Source: Pyrenochaeta sp. MPI-SDFR-AT-0127 | Lineage: Eukaryota; Ascomycota; Dothideomycetes; Pleosporales; Cucurbitariaceae | Length of the DNA: 64,000 nucleotides | Assembly (NCBI GenBank): GCA_020747015.1 | Contig: JAGTJM010000037.1 | Span: 1-64,000, forward strand | Reading direction: 5' to 3' | Part shown: piece by piece, positions 33,737 to 44,914 of the stretch | Layout: each line of letters opens with the position of its first letter | Position numbering within the stretch: position 1 is the stretch's first letter | Position numbers and translations under genes: made by a program | The notes under the pieces: model-generated | The model's database searches: none | Told to the model about the DNA's origin: nothing | What the model saw: only the letters and a program-made list of their open reading frames with translations

Positions 33737-34870
33737 CTAGTATGACGATGAATGGGGTAAAAAAATGTCTTCCCAAATAGGTGCATGACTCGGGATGGCT
33801 TCTGAATCACTCATGAACGGTGCTGAAGTCGCCAAATTTGCTACGCTAATGTGACTGGCTGTAGGCTGATAGATAGACCATTCCTCTTGATTGGGACCCG
33901 AAGTGTTGAAGTCATCCACAGAGCACTCGCTAGCGGTTAAGGAAGGAATTGTGCCAGGATGCGATGATCCTAGATTATTACCTGATATCTCCTGAGGGGA
34001 GACAGAAGGCGCAGGTGAATGCCAGGGCATATGAATCATTGGAATAATGCTTTCTGGGCCAGGTACGGGCCACATGTCTGTTGACAGCATCGCAGCCATG
34101 TCAGGATCGAAGTCAATCCCAACCGAGGCCACGGCATCATCGGACCATGGCCGAGAAGACATGTAATGATCCGCGCCCTCACCCATGGACAGAGGTTCGT
34201 GGTAGATGATAGCCTCTGGTGTTTGTGGCGTCAGTCGACCCGAAGTGGACAGTCCATTCGTCTCCATCGCTTGTGTGAAGTCCTCGAGATTCTGATCAGG
34301 GCTACTGGAATACGAGTAGCATTCATCCACAACTTGAGACGCGTAGGTTGGAAGGGGAATGAGCATGGGATATCCAGAGATGGTGGAATTTTGTTGGCTC
34401 ATTTTCACGGCGGCGGAAAGGCCAAGATGTGAGGCGGCGCGCATGGCTGTGTGCCGACTTGAACAAGGTATACTTCGAGGTGAAGTTTGCCGACTCAGTG
34501 ATGGTACAGTGCTGGAAGAGTGATATTTCTTCGTGGATACAAAAGGTCTCTTCACTGTTGCTCGATAGCTATTGTCCGAGGTGCGACGCGTTGATCTCGG
34601 TTCGCATTTGATACCTTTCGTAATGCAGCGGGAGCACGAAGGTAGCTATTTGGTTACCATATTAGGATGGCATTTGATCAATGAGTGTAAAGATGTGCTC
34701 ACAGCTTTGTCACACTTTGTTTTCGCTTTGGCACATGTCACACATGCGATTGCTCTCCTAGAAGACATCCTCGCATACGGATTGTGCGGCTGTGGTTGCG
34801 GCGTGGTGTGGTATAGGGAATTTGGTACAGTCAGTGACGTTGTATGCTCGATCGCCGCTGATAGGTCCAT
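33737..34870 (-). CDS. Zn2Cys6 transcription factor
   Basis: Exons 34703-34870 and 33737-34645 around a 57-bp intron (GTGAGC...AAATAG) that splits the zinc cluster; 358 aa. The joined motif is C43-X2-C46-X6-C53-X6-C60-X2-C63-X6-C70, followed by basic RSTRRTSD, a classical binuclear zinc DNA-binding domain. The remaining ~285 aa are Ser/Thr/Pro-rich and acidic, ending in EAIPSHAPIWEDIFLPHSSSY, which looks like an activation region. The fungal-specific middle-homology domain is not evident, so this is a small regulator. It is the only supported gene in a ~10-kb gene-poor stretch, with no adjacent biosynthetic cluster in view, so its targets are unknown. ATG at 34870 is the first in frame; an internal Met (M35) lies just before the cluster. 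Confidence 0.87.
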
Positions 34871-37638
34871 TGTGAAACAAGAAGCTACACTGGAACGGCA
34901 GAATAACGCGTGGTTAAGTCGGAGTGTGTTCGTGAAATGGAAAGTGATGGAGGGCAGCGCTAGTTATACAGTTGCGTTCCGTTGGTGTTCTCAGGCAAAA
35001 CCGTGGGAGGCACTGTGGCTTACCCAAGACATGGAACTTACGTGGACTATATTGCTGCCATTGGGAGTGAAGGTCGGGCTTGGCGTCCACTGAGAGCTGT
35101 CTCCAACGTCTGCCCTGTGCAGTATTCGGCTTAGAGGTTCAAACCACTAAGCTCACAACCAAGGCCACCCTCCAAGTGCAGTGGCCTTTACAGCAGAGGT
35201 GGTCCGAGCTAATGCGAGAAGGCGCGCCGGCCCTCATGAGCTTCAAGCCAGGTACCAATGTGTAGGTGTGGTTCATGCCAGATGCCGCCCCAGAGTTGGC
35301 AGGGATGGAGCGCCAACTCGGACGTGCTCCAAAGAAGCATGTACGGTAAGTCCTGTTTCAGCATGCGGATGGCGACAGGGCAAAGTGCTGCATGCTGACA
35401 GGAACCGCGTGGATCTGAGCTTGACGATGATGACAGGTCGTATTCGAAACATGATGTGCTCAAGCCTGGTGGTTTTGGTTGCGTGTATCGAGCACACCCG
35501 TTAGGATAGAGATAGAGACTTGCAAGCCTTTGTTCTGACCAATTAGTTGGTCACAATGATAAAGCAGCAAAAGGTGTGGAGGCTGTAAATCAGCAGCCTG
35601 TCTAGGCGCCCAATGACAGTAGGCAAGCAGCACCGACTCTGGGCAGTGTATGCACTAAGCATTGTGGACCAGGCCTCTGCCAGGATCCTCTACGCGGAGA
35701 ACGCTGGAAAGGTGTTTGCATGGCACATATGGGGACAGGCGACTGGGGCCGAAGCGCCAGTACAAAGGCGTCACAGTACCTGAGAGTGATGCTCCTACTG
35801 CAAGCCCATCCAAGAGGCTTGAGCCGAGAAGTCAGGACAATCCGTGGCGCAGTGTGGTGAGGTGTTGTGGGAGCGCTAGCGTGGGAGCTGTTTTTAGAGC
35901 GGGGCCGGGAGATGCTTGCTTCAGTTTGGCTGCAGCTGCCTCGTCTTGCACAGTGGGCGACATCGGCGACAGTCTGATTATCGCGATGAATGGAACTACC
36001 TGTGTGACACTCTCCCGCTTTGCTCATGCTGGCCAGTGGGTGTGACCGTTCTGCGTGTCGCGTGCGCTCCACGCCCATCTGGAAATGACGCACAGACACC
36101 CTTTTCGGTGACCAAGACTATCCTCGTTGAGAGAATCGGGTAATATCTGCAACCAACACAAGCTCCACGAATGGAGGACCAGAAAGCCTCGCTAGCCTTG
36201 CTCAAGAGGGGTTCCTACTGTTTCTAGTACTACTATGCATGCAACAACCGGGTCACAATCTCAGCTCCCTCCCGGATCCGACCGATCTACCAAATAACAA
36301 ACTTTACGCAAGAGCATCATCCGAGGGTCAAAGGTATTTCCAGAGCCCTACCATAAGATCGTTCAGTATAAAACGAGCATATTTCAAGTCCTAGGCTAGA
36401 GTTGCGAGAAACCAACCACGACAAAATAGTTACAATGTCGGGAATCGTGAAACATAGCTCCACTAAAATTACTCTATATCTTTTTACACAACTACCAGAC
36501 TCAGTGATTCAAGGCGGGCGTGAGATCTGCCTGACTATCGAGGTGATGTGAAGGTCTACTATAGGTTTACTATATAAGCAAGCCAGAAGATGTGTCAACT
36601 ACAACCAGAGATGTACTGACATGTTTGGTCTGCCCGTACGAGAAAAGTCAGAATCTAACAGCCAATGGAGTTCTTACTTGAAACCATGTTTGGTGATCAT
36701 TACTTCAATGAATACTTTAACTTGTGCGAGACGAGTACGGTAGTGGTTGGCAGCGAGTCTGTAAATATTAATGAATGGCTTGAGTACATGCCCTCGAATG
36801 AATCAATCTGGCTGCATGTTAATATCAACACCTGTTTGTAGGCTAACTAGATGATCAATCTCGAACAAGGTTGCAAGCACTTGACAAGACCACAAGAGGT
36901 TAGGCAAGGCGTGCTGTCTAATCCCAGATTCAACGATTGACCATGGGCCGAGAATTCAAAACACTCAAGTTTTCCACATCAGACAAGGGGCTTTCCTTAG
37001 AGCCTTCTACTTCGCTGATAACTCACTTGCGATGTGTGGACAACTTCGGGCCCTATGAATAGTCTTCATGACACATCAATTGTCATACCTGAAACTATGG
37101 TTAGAATTAAAATAGTACAGGTTGACCTAGTGCGGAGAAGGAGGCGGGGGGCTTTCTACAGAGAGCATTTGTCAAAATTAATATAGTAACAACCACACAT
37201 ATTGGCATCACGAATTTGAAGGAAGAGGCAGAAGGTTGAAAAACAGGGGATGCGTGCCTAGAATAAGTAAAAAAGTAAACTAAAAACTGTGAACCTGCGA
37301 CGGAAGGCTAGGCGTCGGTAATGTACACCGGGGATGCTGAAGGCGGCCACTATTCATGTCCTGCCGATTACTGTATTCTCCGCTTTAAACGAAGATTGAC
37401 TAGTGCTGATACATCAAGACTATTTAGTATGAAATACCACAAAGGTTTACAATGTGATGCAATGTTAAAGTCATGTTGACAGGTAAAGTGACATTTTGTG
37501 GTATGCAAGAGTGGATGAACTAGCGCGTCTCCAGCCTAGATCATCGCGTAGCGCACCTGGCGCTCTTCTCCATCCCGCATATCCACCCCAAACTGTCATT
37601 CATCACATATTCTATCTTCTCTAGATGTTACTAGAAGT
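34871..37638. other. Gene-poor interval
   Basis: About 2.8 kb. The left part is the promoter of the Zn2Cys6 gene. Overlapping open frames on both strands at 35,600-36,200 are mutually antisense and carry no recognisable domain. 36,200-37,600 is moderately AT-rich with no long frame. No repeats or RNA genes recognised. Confidence 0.5.
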
Positions 37639-38491
37639 ATGAATCTATCTGAGACGAGCACATACCATCCGGCAAGATTTCTTGCAGACGGTCTCATGCT
37701 GGAGGATGCGGCAAGCCGTCCTCATCTACTCATACTCAATCAACCAATCGCTCACTTTACTGCCTTTTCACGTCTTTGGGAGCATACTTCGTATCGCATA
37801 TGCGCCGATGGCGGGGCCAACAGACTTTTCGACATGTTTCAGGGTGACTTGGCAACACAACGAGAGCAATATGTGAGCTGGGTGGGAACTCGTGTGGGTC
37901 TGGTAGACTGCTGACAAAAGCAAATAGTTACCAGATGTCGTTCATGGAGACCTTGACTCACTGAGAGACGATGTCAAGAAGTACTATAGGACGCATGGAG
38001 TGGAAGTGTCACAAGATGGCGATCAGTACAGCACAGACTTTGGCAAGACGATGCAAAAAATATGCTCGAGAGTGTCTTCGGCACGGTCACAAGATGTTGT
38101 CGTGCTTGGAACTCTTGGAGGAAGAGTCGATCAAGGGCTTGGGCTGTTGCATGAGATGATGAGAGAAGAGGCAAAACACGCAAATCTTCGGCTGTGGCTC
38201 TTTTCCGAATCAAGCGTTTCCTTTATTCTCAGAAGCAGGCATAACGCTGTCCATGGGCTCCAGTCGAGTCAGGTGTTTACGGAAAACGTTGGACTGGTGC
38301 CCATCTGGGGACCTGCGGTGATTACAACGGCTGGGCTGGAATGGGATGTGAGGGAGTGGGAGACGCAGATGGGTGGTCAGGTCAGCACAAGCAACCACGT
38401 CAAAGCCGATGAGGTGGAGGTGGAGACGAATGCGCCGATTCTCTTCACGATAGAAAGAGCGTGCTTGAAAGCAACACGAGGAGGGAGGTGA
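37639..38491 (+). CDS. THI80: Thiamine pyrophosphokinase
   Basis: Exons 37639-37872 and 37928-38491 around a 55-bp phase-0 intron (GTGAGC...CAAATAG); 265 aa. The enzyme (EC 2.7.6.2) transfers pyrophosphate from ATP to thiamine to make the cofactor thiamine diphosphate. HLLILNQPI begins the catalytic domain, then YRICADGGANRLFD, and across the junction LPDVVHGDLDSLRDDV, the PD-(hydrophobic)-GD-DS signature of the family. DQYSTDFGKTMQKI and VVVLGTLGGRVDQGLGLLHE are further TPK motifs. The C-terminal half is the beta-rich thiamine-binding domain (VGLVPIWGPAVITTAGLEWD). Length matches fungal homologues. I saw no thiamine riboswitch in the intron or leader. Confidence 0.93.
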
Positions 38492-39616
38492 AGGAGTGTT
38501 GGGCTACATGGAAGCTCCCTGCCTGCATGGGGGGAAGGGGAGCCCGCGGGCCAGCAACGGCCCGGAGGCAAAGTTGCGCAGCCAACGCGCAACGACGATG
38601 GTGCATACACAGCGCAGCGTTGAAACATTGTCTGGCGACCCAATACGGTAGTGGCACGGCATTTCTGCGGCGGGAACATGTTTGAACGAGGACAAACGGA
38701 CGCCATTTGTAGTAACAGTTGGTATGATCAATGCAAAACATGGAGCTGTCCACGGTGAAGGGCTGTGGCCATGGGCATCCGAGGCCGTGCGGGAGCTTCT
38801 TTTCGCTTTTTACGAGGCTCGGTGCATCATGGATCGGAGATGGGTCCATGGCGAGGTTACCGTGGTGCCGAGCGTCGAGCGTTACTTCGCGCCTTGGACC
38901 AAAGCAGCAGCGCGTGGCAGGACCGGCGTGGTCTTGTTGCGAGCCCAAGATAAGCGGCCGAGGGTTTGGGCGAAGGATGCAGTTTGAAATATCGCGACGG
39001 TGAAATTGCAGCGTCCCGGGCCCGGCCGTTGTGACGGATGCAGCAGACAGGAGCAGCAGCGCCGATATTGTCTATGCTCGAAACGGCGCCGGGTGGTGGT
39101 GCGCAAAAGGCAGGGGGCGGGTGATTGGCTGGATAGCGGGCAAGGTGGGTTCACCACCCATTGTACTATCGATGCTTGTCTTTTCTTGGTCAATCACCCA
39201 ACAAAACCGCGCCTCCGCGCCTTGGTCTGCGATGCCACTGTCCTAGTACTGCTCACTACTCACTACGCCGTCGCTGGACTCTTGGGGGTCGTTCCGCTCG
39301 CTCATACACAGACAACAGACACAGACACACAGACACACTCACACACTCACACCCCTCTTCGCCTACTACCCGTCGCAATCACTGCCAACCGCCCTTCACC
39401 CAGTCTACGTCTCTGTCCCCCTCCCGCTGCTGCGTCACTATCGTCACCGTGTGCTCCCACGCTAGGCTGCGGCGCCCCTCGATTCTCTCGTTCCCTCCCT
39501 CTCCCTCCCACACCTGCACCGCCAATTGGCGCCAAACACACGACTACCTGCAAAAGAGTTGTGGAGAAGAAGCTGGGGCGTGGTAGCGCGACTCGCTCGC
39601 TAAAAGAGTGGAAACA
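38492..39616. promoter_or_regulatory. KRE6/SKN1 promoter region with CA-rich and CT-rich tracts
   Basis: About 1.1 kb between TPK and KRE6/SKN1. A CA/GACA microsatellite occupies ~39,304-39,352 (CACAGACAACAGACACAGAC and continuing), followed by a ~200-bp C+T-rich stretch up to the start codon, typical of strongly expressed fungal promoters and leaders. Frames on both strands here are shadows of the skewed composition. Confidence 0.5.
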
Positions 39617-42028
39617 ATGGCTCCACTGAAGAGAGCCGCATCCTACACGTCTTCGAGATACTCGGCCGCCGCCGCCGATGATGTCGAGCAATGTGGGCGC
39701 TCGTCGTCAAGTCTAAATGCTGAGAAGGTTGCTGCTTCCCTGCGAGGACCAGCTACCGAAGGAGCGACCCACGACACGTCTGCGCTGCATCATCCTCGCG
39801 ACAGATTCTCCAACCACAGCCACAGCTCTGCCTCGGATCTCGACTTCGATTTTGGCCTGCAACAGCCCGCTGTGTCCCAGCAGCAGCAGCAGCAGCAGCC
39901 CTCGCCCTTTTCGCCCTCGACATCTTCACCGTTGAACCCAATAACAACTTCTGTCTCAACACATAGCAGTGGGAGCTCAGAGCCAAGGCCACTGCAGGCT
40001 GCCGACGACGCGCAGGCGACTGCCAACCGCCCCAAGACTGCGGCAGAAATGCGTAATCAGTGGCGGCCACAACCGCGACCCTCACTACGACGACCGCAGA
40101 TCAAAAGTACTCCAGACCTGCCCAGTCTGGCGGTGCGTTCGCCTGGTACCCCGCTGACCCTCCAAGATCTGGGTACCGACTACACGCGATACTTCAATCC
40201 CTTCTCAGATAGCGCAAGAACACCTAGTGCAAGAAGCTCCTTCTCCGAGCACCACTCGTCAACCACCAGACTCCCCTTGCTAGCAGGCTCCACTACCCCA
40301 TTGGCATCACTACATCCAGCCAACCCATTCCTTACGCCCAATGCTTCGACAACAAAGCTCAACACCTTGTACGACGCCGAGAAGAATGTCTCATTTGTCG
40401 ACGATCGCTTGGCCGCGCCTTATGAGGAAAAGGGCATGGCAGCCTGGCCCTTGATTGGCGACCAGGAGGAGGCAGACGATGAGATGCACATGCCGCATCC
40501 GGACGACGACATCAAGTACAAGCCTAAAATGAGCGACCACTTTACGCGCGACAGCATCGTCTCCACAATTGGTCTCTGTGTAATGATCTTTGGCCTCCTC
40601 TTTGTGTTTATTGCCCTTCCAGTCCTCTCCGCTGTAGGTATCATTGACTACAACTCATCCTTTGGTGTTCCATTGAGCATGCTACCAAATCCCTACAAAG
40701 CGCAGGCATGGGCTACCGTCAATGACAAGACCTACCCTTTTCTGCAAAACATTCGTAAAGGTCTAATCGACCCCGACACACCAAGCGCTGCAATGACCAT
40801 GAAGGGGGAGTTTGGTGATGAATACAAGCTAGTTTTCAGCGACGAGTTCAACCAGAACAATCGCACGTTCTACGAAGGAGATGATCCATACTTTTTCGCA
40901 GGCGATTTTTGGTACGGTGCGACCAAAGACCTGGAGTGGTACGATCCCGATGCCGTGACCACATATGATGGTACGCTCGAGTTGCGGCTAGACAAGTTCA
41001 TCAATCACGGCCTCAACTTTCGGTCGGGTATGCTGAACAGCTGGAACCATCTTTGCTTCAAGGGCGGCATCTTTGAGGTGTCTGTGTCCCTGCCAGGGCC
41101 AGGAGGCGTGCCAGGACTCTGGCCAGGTGCATGGACCATGGGTAACCTGGGGAGACCAGGCTATTTGAGTACCACAGATGGCATGTGGCCATACACGTAC
41201 CAGGCTTGCGATGTTGGAATTACGCCCAATCAATCGAGTTCTGACGGCTTGTCTAACCTGCCAGGACAGCGTCTGCCCTCTTGCACATGCCCTGGGGAAG
41301 ACCATCCGACTCCTGGTACCGGAAGAGGTGCACCTGAGATCGACATTATCGAGGTTGGAGCTACGTACCCACCGCATAATATGCCCATTGCGACGCAAAG
41401 TTTTCAAGTGGCACCTTTCGATGTTTATTGGTATCCCAATTACAACTTTACAGCGTTTCCTGATTACAGTGTTAGTTGGTATAATGGCTATACCGGCGGT
41501 CCTTACCAGCAGGCCATCTCCGCAACCACCAATCTGAACAAGAATTGGTACGACGGGCAACAATATCAACGATATTCGTTCGAGTATGCACCAGGCGAAG
41601 GCAAAGATGCCTTTATCAGCTGGAAGGTTGGCGATCAGACCATGTTCATGATGGATGGTCGCGCCATCGGGCCAAACGGCAACGTCAAAGCCCGACAGGT
41701 CTCTGAAGAGCCCATGTCGTTGATTCTAAATTTGGGTATCAGTAACAGCTGGACATGGATTGATTGGGAGCACCTTATCTTTCCTGCAGTCATGCGGGTC
41801 GATTATGTGCGCTGGTACCAGAAGGAAGGCGAGGAAATGGTTACTTGTGACCCTCCAGGATTCGAAACCACGCAATACATCAAAGACCATAAGAACGCTT
41901 ACACGAATCCAAACTTAACGGTAAGTCTCTCCCCCCAATGCTGCTCACTAGTCTTTGCTAATCCTGCACAGCAATGGGATGAAACTGGTCATGCATGGCC
42001 AAAGCACAAGCTCAATAGCCAATGTTAA
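39617..42028 (+). CDS. KRE6: Beta-1,6-glucan synthesis protein, KRE6/SKN1 family (GH16-like)
   Basis: Exons 39617-41920 and 41972-42028 around a 51-bp intron (GTAAGT...CACAG); 786 aa. The ATG at 39617 is the first in frame. It is a type II membrane protein: a ~310-aa Ser/Pro-rich cytosolic N terminus with a seven-Gln run (Q88-Q94), one transmembrane helix (~312-336, STIGLCVMIFGLLFVFIALP), then the SKN1/GH16 domain. The latter has YKLVFSDEFN, GLWPGAWTMGNLGRPGY and catalytic-type E574-I-D576-I-I-E579. The C-terminal VDYVRWYQ and WPKHKLNSQC are also family-typical. Yeast Kre6/Skn1 act in the ER/Golgi for beta-1,6-glucan assembly of the wall. The intron is a multiple of three with no stop, so retention would add 17 residues. 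KRE6 versus SKN1 orthology is not resolved. Confidence 0.94.
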   Translation: MAPLKRAASYTSSRYSAAAADDVEQCGRSSSSLNAEKVAASLRGPATEGATHDTSALHHPRDRFSNHSHSSASDLDFDFGLQQPAVSQQQQQQQPSPFSPSTSSPLNPITTSVSTHSSGSSEPRPLQAADDAQATANRPKTAAEMRNQWRPQPRPSLRRPQIKSTPDLPSLAVRSPGTPLTLQDLGTDYTRYFNPFSDSARTPSARSSFSEHHSSTTRLPLLAGSTTPLASLHPANPFLTPNASTTKLNTLYDAEKNVSFVDDRLAAPYEEKGMAAWPLIGDQEEADDEMHMPHPDDDIKYKPKMSDHFTRDSIVSTIGLCVMIFGLLFVFIALPVLSAVGIIDYNSSFGVPLSMLPNPYKAQAWATVNDKTYPFLQNIRKGLIDPDTPSAAMTMKGEFGDEYKLVFSDEFNQNNRTFYEGDDPYFFAGDFWYGATKDLEWYDPDAVTTYDGTLELRLDKFINHGLNFRSGMLNSWNHLCFKGGIFEVSVSLPGPGGVPGLWPGAWTMGNLGRPGYLSTTDGMWPYTYQACDVGITPNQSSSDGLSNLPGQRLPSCTCPGEDHPTPGTGRGAPEIDIIEVGATYPPHNMPIATQSFQVAPFDVYWYPNYNFTAFPDYSVSWYNGYTGGPYQQAISATTNLNKNWYDGQQYQRYSFEYAPGEGKDAFISWKVGDQTMFMMDGRAIGPNGNVKARQVSEEPMSLILNLGISNSWTWIDWEHLIFPAVMRVDYVRWYQKEGEEMVTCDPPGFETTQYIKDHKNAYTNPNLTVSLSPQCCSLVFANPAQQWDETGHAWPKHKLNSQC
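39878..39898 (+). repeat. (CAG)7 trinucleotide run in KRE6 coding sequence
   Basis: Seven consecutive CAG codons encoding Q88-Q94 in the disordered cytosolic N terminus; a potentially length-variable site. Confidence 0.95.
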
Positions 42029-43002
42029 ACTGCTACCACTCTGTCACTCTCCTTTTCAACACGAGTGTGCATTCTGCATCTCTTCTTGCAACACATTATC
42101 ACGACACATATTTTGGCGGCACACATATCTGGAACGGCGTACATGACAGGCAATACTAGATCATGGGGGGAAAGGAATGGCAGGAATTTCATGTCACGCA
42201 TACGAATCACGGCGTTTGGGCGAGTTGAAAAAGGATGTTTGGGCCATTCGCGGCTCAATACATTGTTCCACTGCATTTGGAGAATTTATGTAATTGACCT
42301 GCCGGCCGTAGTTGGGTACCTTCACGGCGTGTATAGCTAGCGGTAACGTAATGTATATCTTAAGCAGACCTTGCTGCTCTATGCTACGGCCTACCACCAC
42401 ATGATTTTGAACAACATTGAGCTAACGGCAACCGACAGGTCTGGTATCGCCTGCCAATTGTCCAGCTTGTCGTAGTCCAGGCATAGTCATGTTGCGGCAG
42501 CTTTTGACGTGTGGGTGTACCATTGCTTACCGGCGCCATACCTCCCCGCGTTTCACACAACTCCACCCGATCATGCGAACAAGGACTGAACCACCCACAC
42601 CATTGCACAAACTCATTGTACGCAAACAACGTTCTCTTATGGCGTGGTACGTGCACCGAGGCTCATGCTATTGCCTTCTCAAGCCAATGACCTTAGGGAA
42701 CGGAGGAAAGGATTTCCGTATTCGCAATACCATGACTTCTTCAAGCGAGTATGATTCGCATAATTTTCCTGTGTGTCAAGTCACCACCCAACACCATGCA
42801 AACTACCGTCTTCCGGTCAGCGGCAATGCAAGCCACAATCCGGTACTTAGGTGTATAATCTCTTCAAGTCTTAGGTTGTTGGTAAGGCTTGAAAACAACG
42901 ATCTCGTTGAGCCATGTCAGGCTTATTCCCTTCGATGCACTCGAGTTATGATCTCTGAATCTTTGTAACAAAATTCCTTGTACTTTCTTTATATTCTCTA
43001 GA
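42029..43002. other. Intergenic, no gene recognised
   Basis: KRE6 3' flank and GH5 promoter. Short frames at 42,490-42,970 lack any domain. No repeats seen. Confidence 0.55.
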
Positions 43003-44363
43003 ATGATGAGGATCTTGGACACAGTCGCCATCGCGCTGCTGGTCAGCGAGAATGCGGCGAAAATATTGTATGCTGGTGTGAATTCCGGTGTGTACAATGC
43101 TTCATATTCAAGCCATGAACAAGGCCAGATTATCGACATGAGAGCTAACAAAGATGATAGCGGGCGGCGAATTCGGCCAACAGAACCTTCCAGGCGCCTA
43201 TGGTGTTGACTACCAATTCATAAACGAGACAGCTATTGACTTTTTTCTCCAATCAGGTGTTAACACAATCCGCATGCCATTCTTGTTGGTTGGTTCTCAA
43301 CTTTCCAATAGGCAAGCTCCTAACGTCAGTGCTCAGCTGTGACAGGAGCGTATGTGCCCCCTCAAGACCGGCCTCGGCAGCAACTTCAATGAAACCTATT
43401 TCACTGAGTTCAAAGAAGCAGTAAACTATGTTACTGCACAAGGTGGATACGTCGTTGTAGATGCGCACAATTACATGCGTAAGCGCAAATATTCATGCTT
43501 TCCTATCAACTATACTGGTAACAACATTTGCTAACACGCCAGCAGGCTACAATGACCCCTCTTCACAACCGTTCTCTGGTAGTGTCATCGGCAACACGTC
43601 AGACGCAAAATCCGCAACCACTGAGCACTTGGCGTCCTTCTGGACCGAACTCTCCAAGCGTTTCGTCAGAAATCCAAACATCATCTTTGGCTTAATGAAC
43701 GAACCGCATGATATGCCCACCTCTCTCATTCTGCGAAACAGTCAAGCAATGATAGACGCTATTCGAGATGCAGGAGCTAAACAGCTGATCCTGGTCCCTG
43801 GCAATGGCTTTTCCGGCGCGCAGAGATGGCTGAATTGGACATGTAGTGATGAGGCACTGGGCTGTACCCCTAACTCTGACGTGATGATGCAGATTGTCGA
43901 TCCAGTGGAAAATTTTGCATTCGACATGCACCTCTACTTCGACAACGACACTTCCGGCACACATGAAGAGTGCACGCTTGCTGCACCTTCAAGCCTATCC
44001 CCAGTAACACAGTGGCTTCAAGAAAACAACTACACTGCGTTTTTGTCCGAGTTTGGTGCAGGGTCAAACCCTACGTGCTTTGAAACTCTGAACAACACTA
44101 TTACATATCTAGAAACATATCCGCAATTTGTCGGCTGGACGTACTGGTCTGCGGGTTCACTTTGGGGTGACTACTTTCTAAGCGTTGAACCGGATAAAGG
44201 AACACAGGCCAATTCCACATGGCCAAAGCTGCTAAAACCGCACGTGAAAAGTTATCAGCCAATGATGAGGTGTGGAATTAGTATAAATGCAGGAGAGGAT
44301 ACAGTGGCGAGGAAGGAAAAGGGAAAAGAGGGATGCTTGGGTTTAAGACTGCCTAGACGGTGA
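43003..44363 (+). CDS. GH5 endo-beta-1,4-glucanase (secreted cellulase)
   Basis: Four exons: 43003-43087, 43161-43288, 43346-43478, 43546-44363; introns of 73, 57 and 67 bp. Joined length is 387 aa. The start region (MMRILDTVAIALLVSENAA) is a short signal-peptide-like segment. The second intron uses an unusual GTTGGT donor but restores the family motif FLLERMCPLKTGLG. GH5 landmarks: YAGVNSAGGEFGQQNLPGAYG, VVVDAHNYMRYNDP, acid/base E168 in FGLMNEPHDM, nucleophile E284 in LSEFGAGSNP, and GWTYWSAGSLWGDY. The arrangement matches the Trichoderma Cel5A-type subfamily (GH5_5). There is no CBM1; instead the protein ends in an unusual basic ~30-aa tail. It cleaves internal cellulose bonds outside the cell. 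Confidence 0.9.
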
Positions 44364-44914
44364 CAACAGGCAATTCAGTTCTAAAGGCTCGCCAGACAAC
44401 CACAATCCTCACCCTGTTCTGACGTAGACTACGGTCATTCGATCGAATATTCACTCATTCAGGTTGACTAAACGATACTCTTAGAAGGACGAGAGCTGTC
44501 AATGTTGGTCACAGATGATCTTGTGACAGTTGGCTGTTGACCAGTTTTGTTTTAACATTTTACTCTATTCAGCGCCACCATGTCTAGTTTCTTCCAACGC
44601 GATATATATAAATTTGTGCCAATTGTGGTTTGTCGCCCGCTTACCTTGTCCATATCACTGCTTGCAAGAATTCGTGATGCCTGTTACCAGTGCTGGGCAC
44701 GGAGATGCTAAACAGCTACGGCAATACCTGGGAAACAAGATCTAGGATAACTTGAAGGTTGGAAGCACTGAGAGGAGGAAATGAGATGGGGTGGTCCATT
44801 GTACGTTACTTTACTCACTTGAATCTGTAGATGAATACTACTTATAAGCCCTCAAGTGCACGGAACTGATCGCTGAAGGGGAATTATCATTCTCATTGAC
44901 TGTAATGTTGCTTA
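44364..44914. other. Intergenic between convergent GH5 and L2HGDH genes
   Basis: About 550 bp of 3' flanks; no gene, RNA or repeat recognised. Confidence 0.55.

Noticed and set aside
33163..33810. Minus-strand frames just 3' of the Zn2Cys6 gene as extra exons
   Set aside because: The regulator ends at a clean stop (33737) and the frames carry no fungal transcription-factor domain or convincing acceptor.
35130..35165. GGTTCAAACC-like B-box suggesting a tRNA gene
   Set aside because: No matching A-box at the right spacing and no cloverleaf stems could be drawn.
35602..36143. Pair of open frames on opposite strands (165 and 127 aa)
   Set aside because: Fully overlapping, no domain or signal peptide, and biased composition only.
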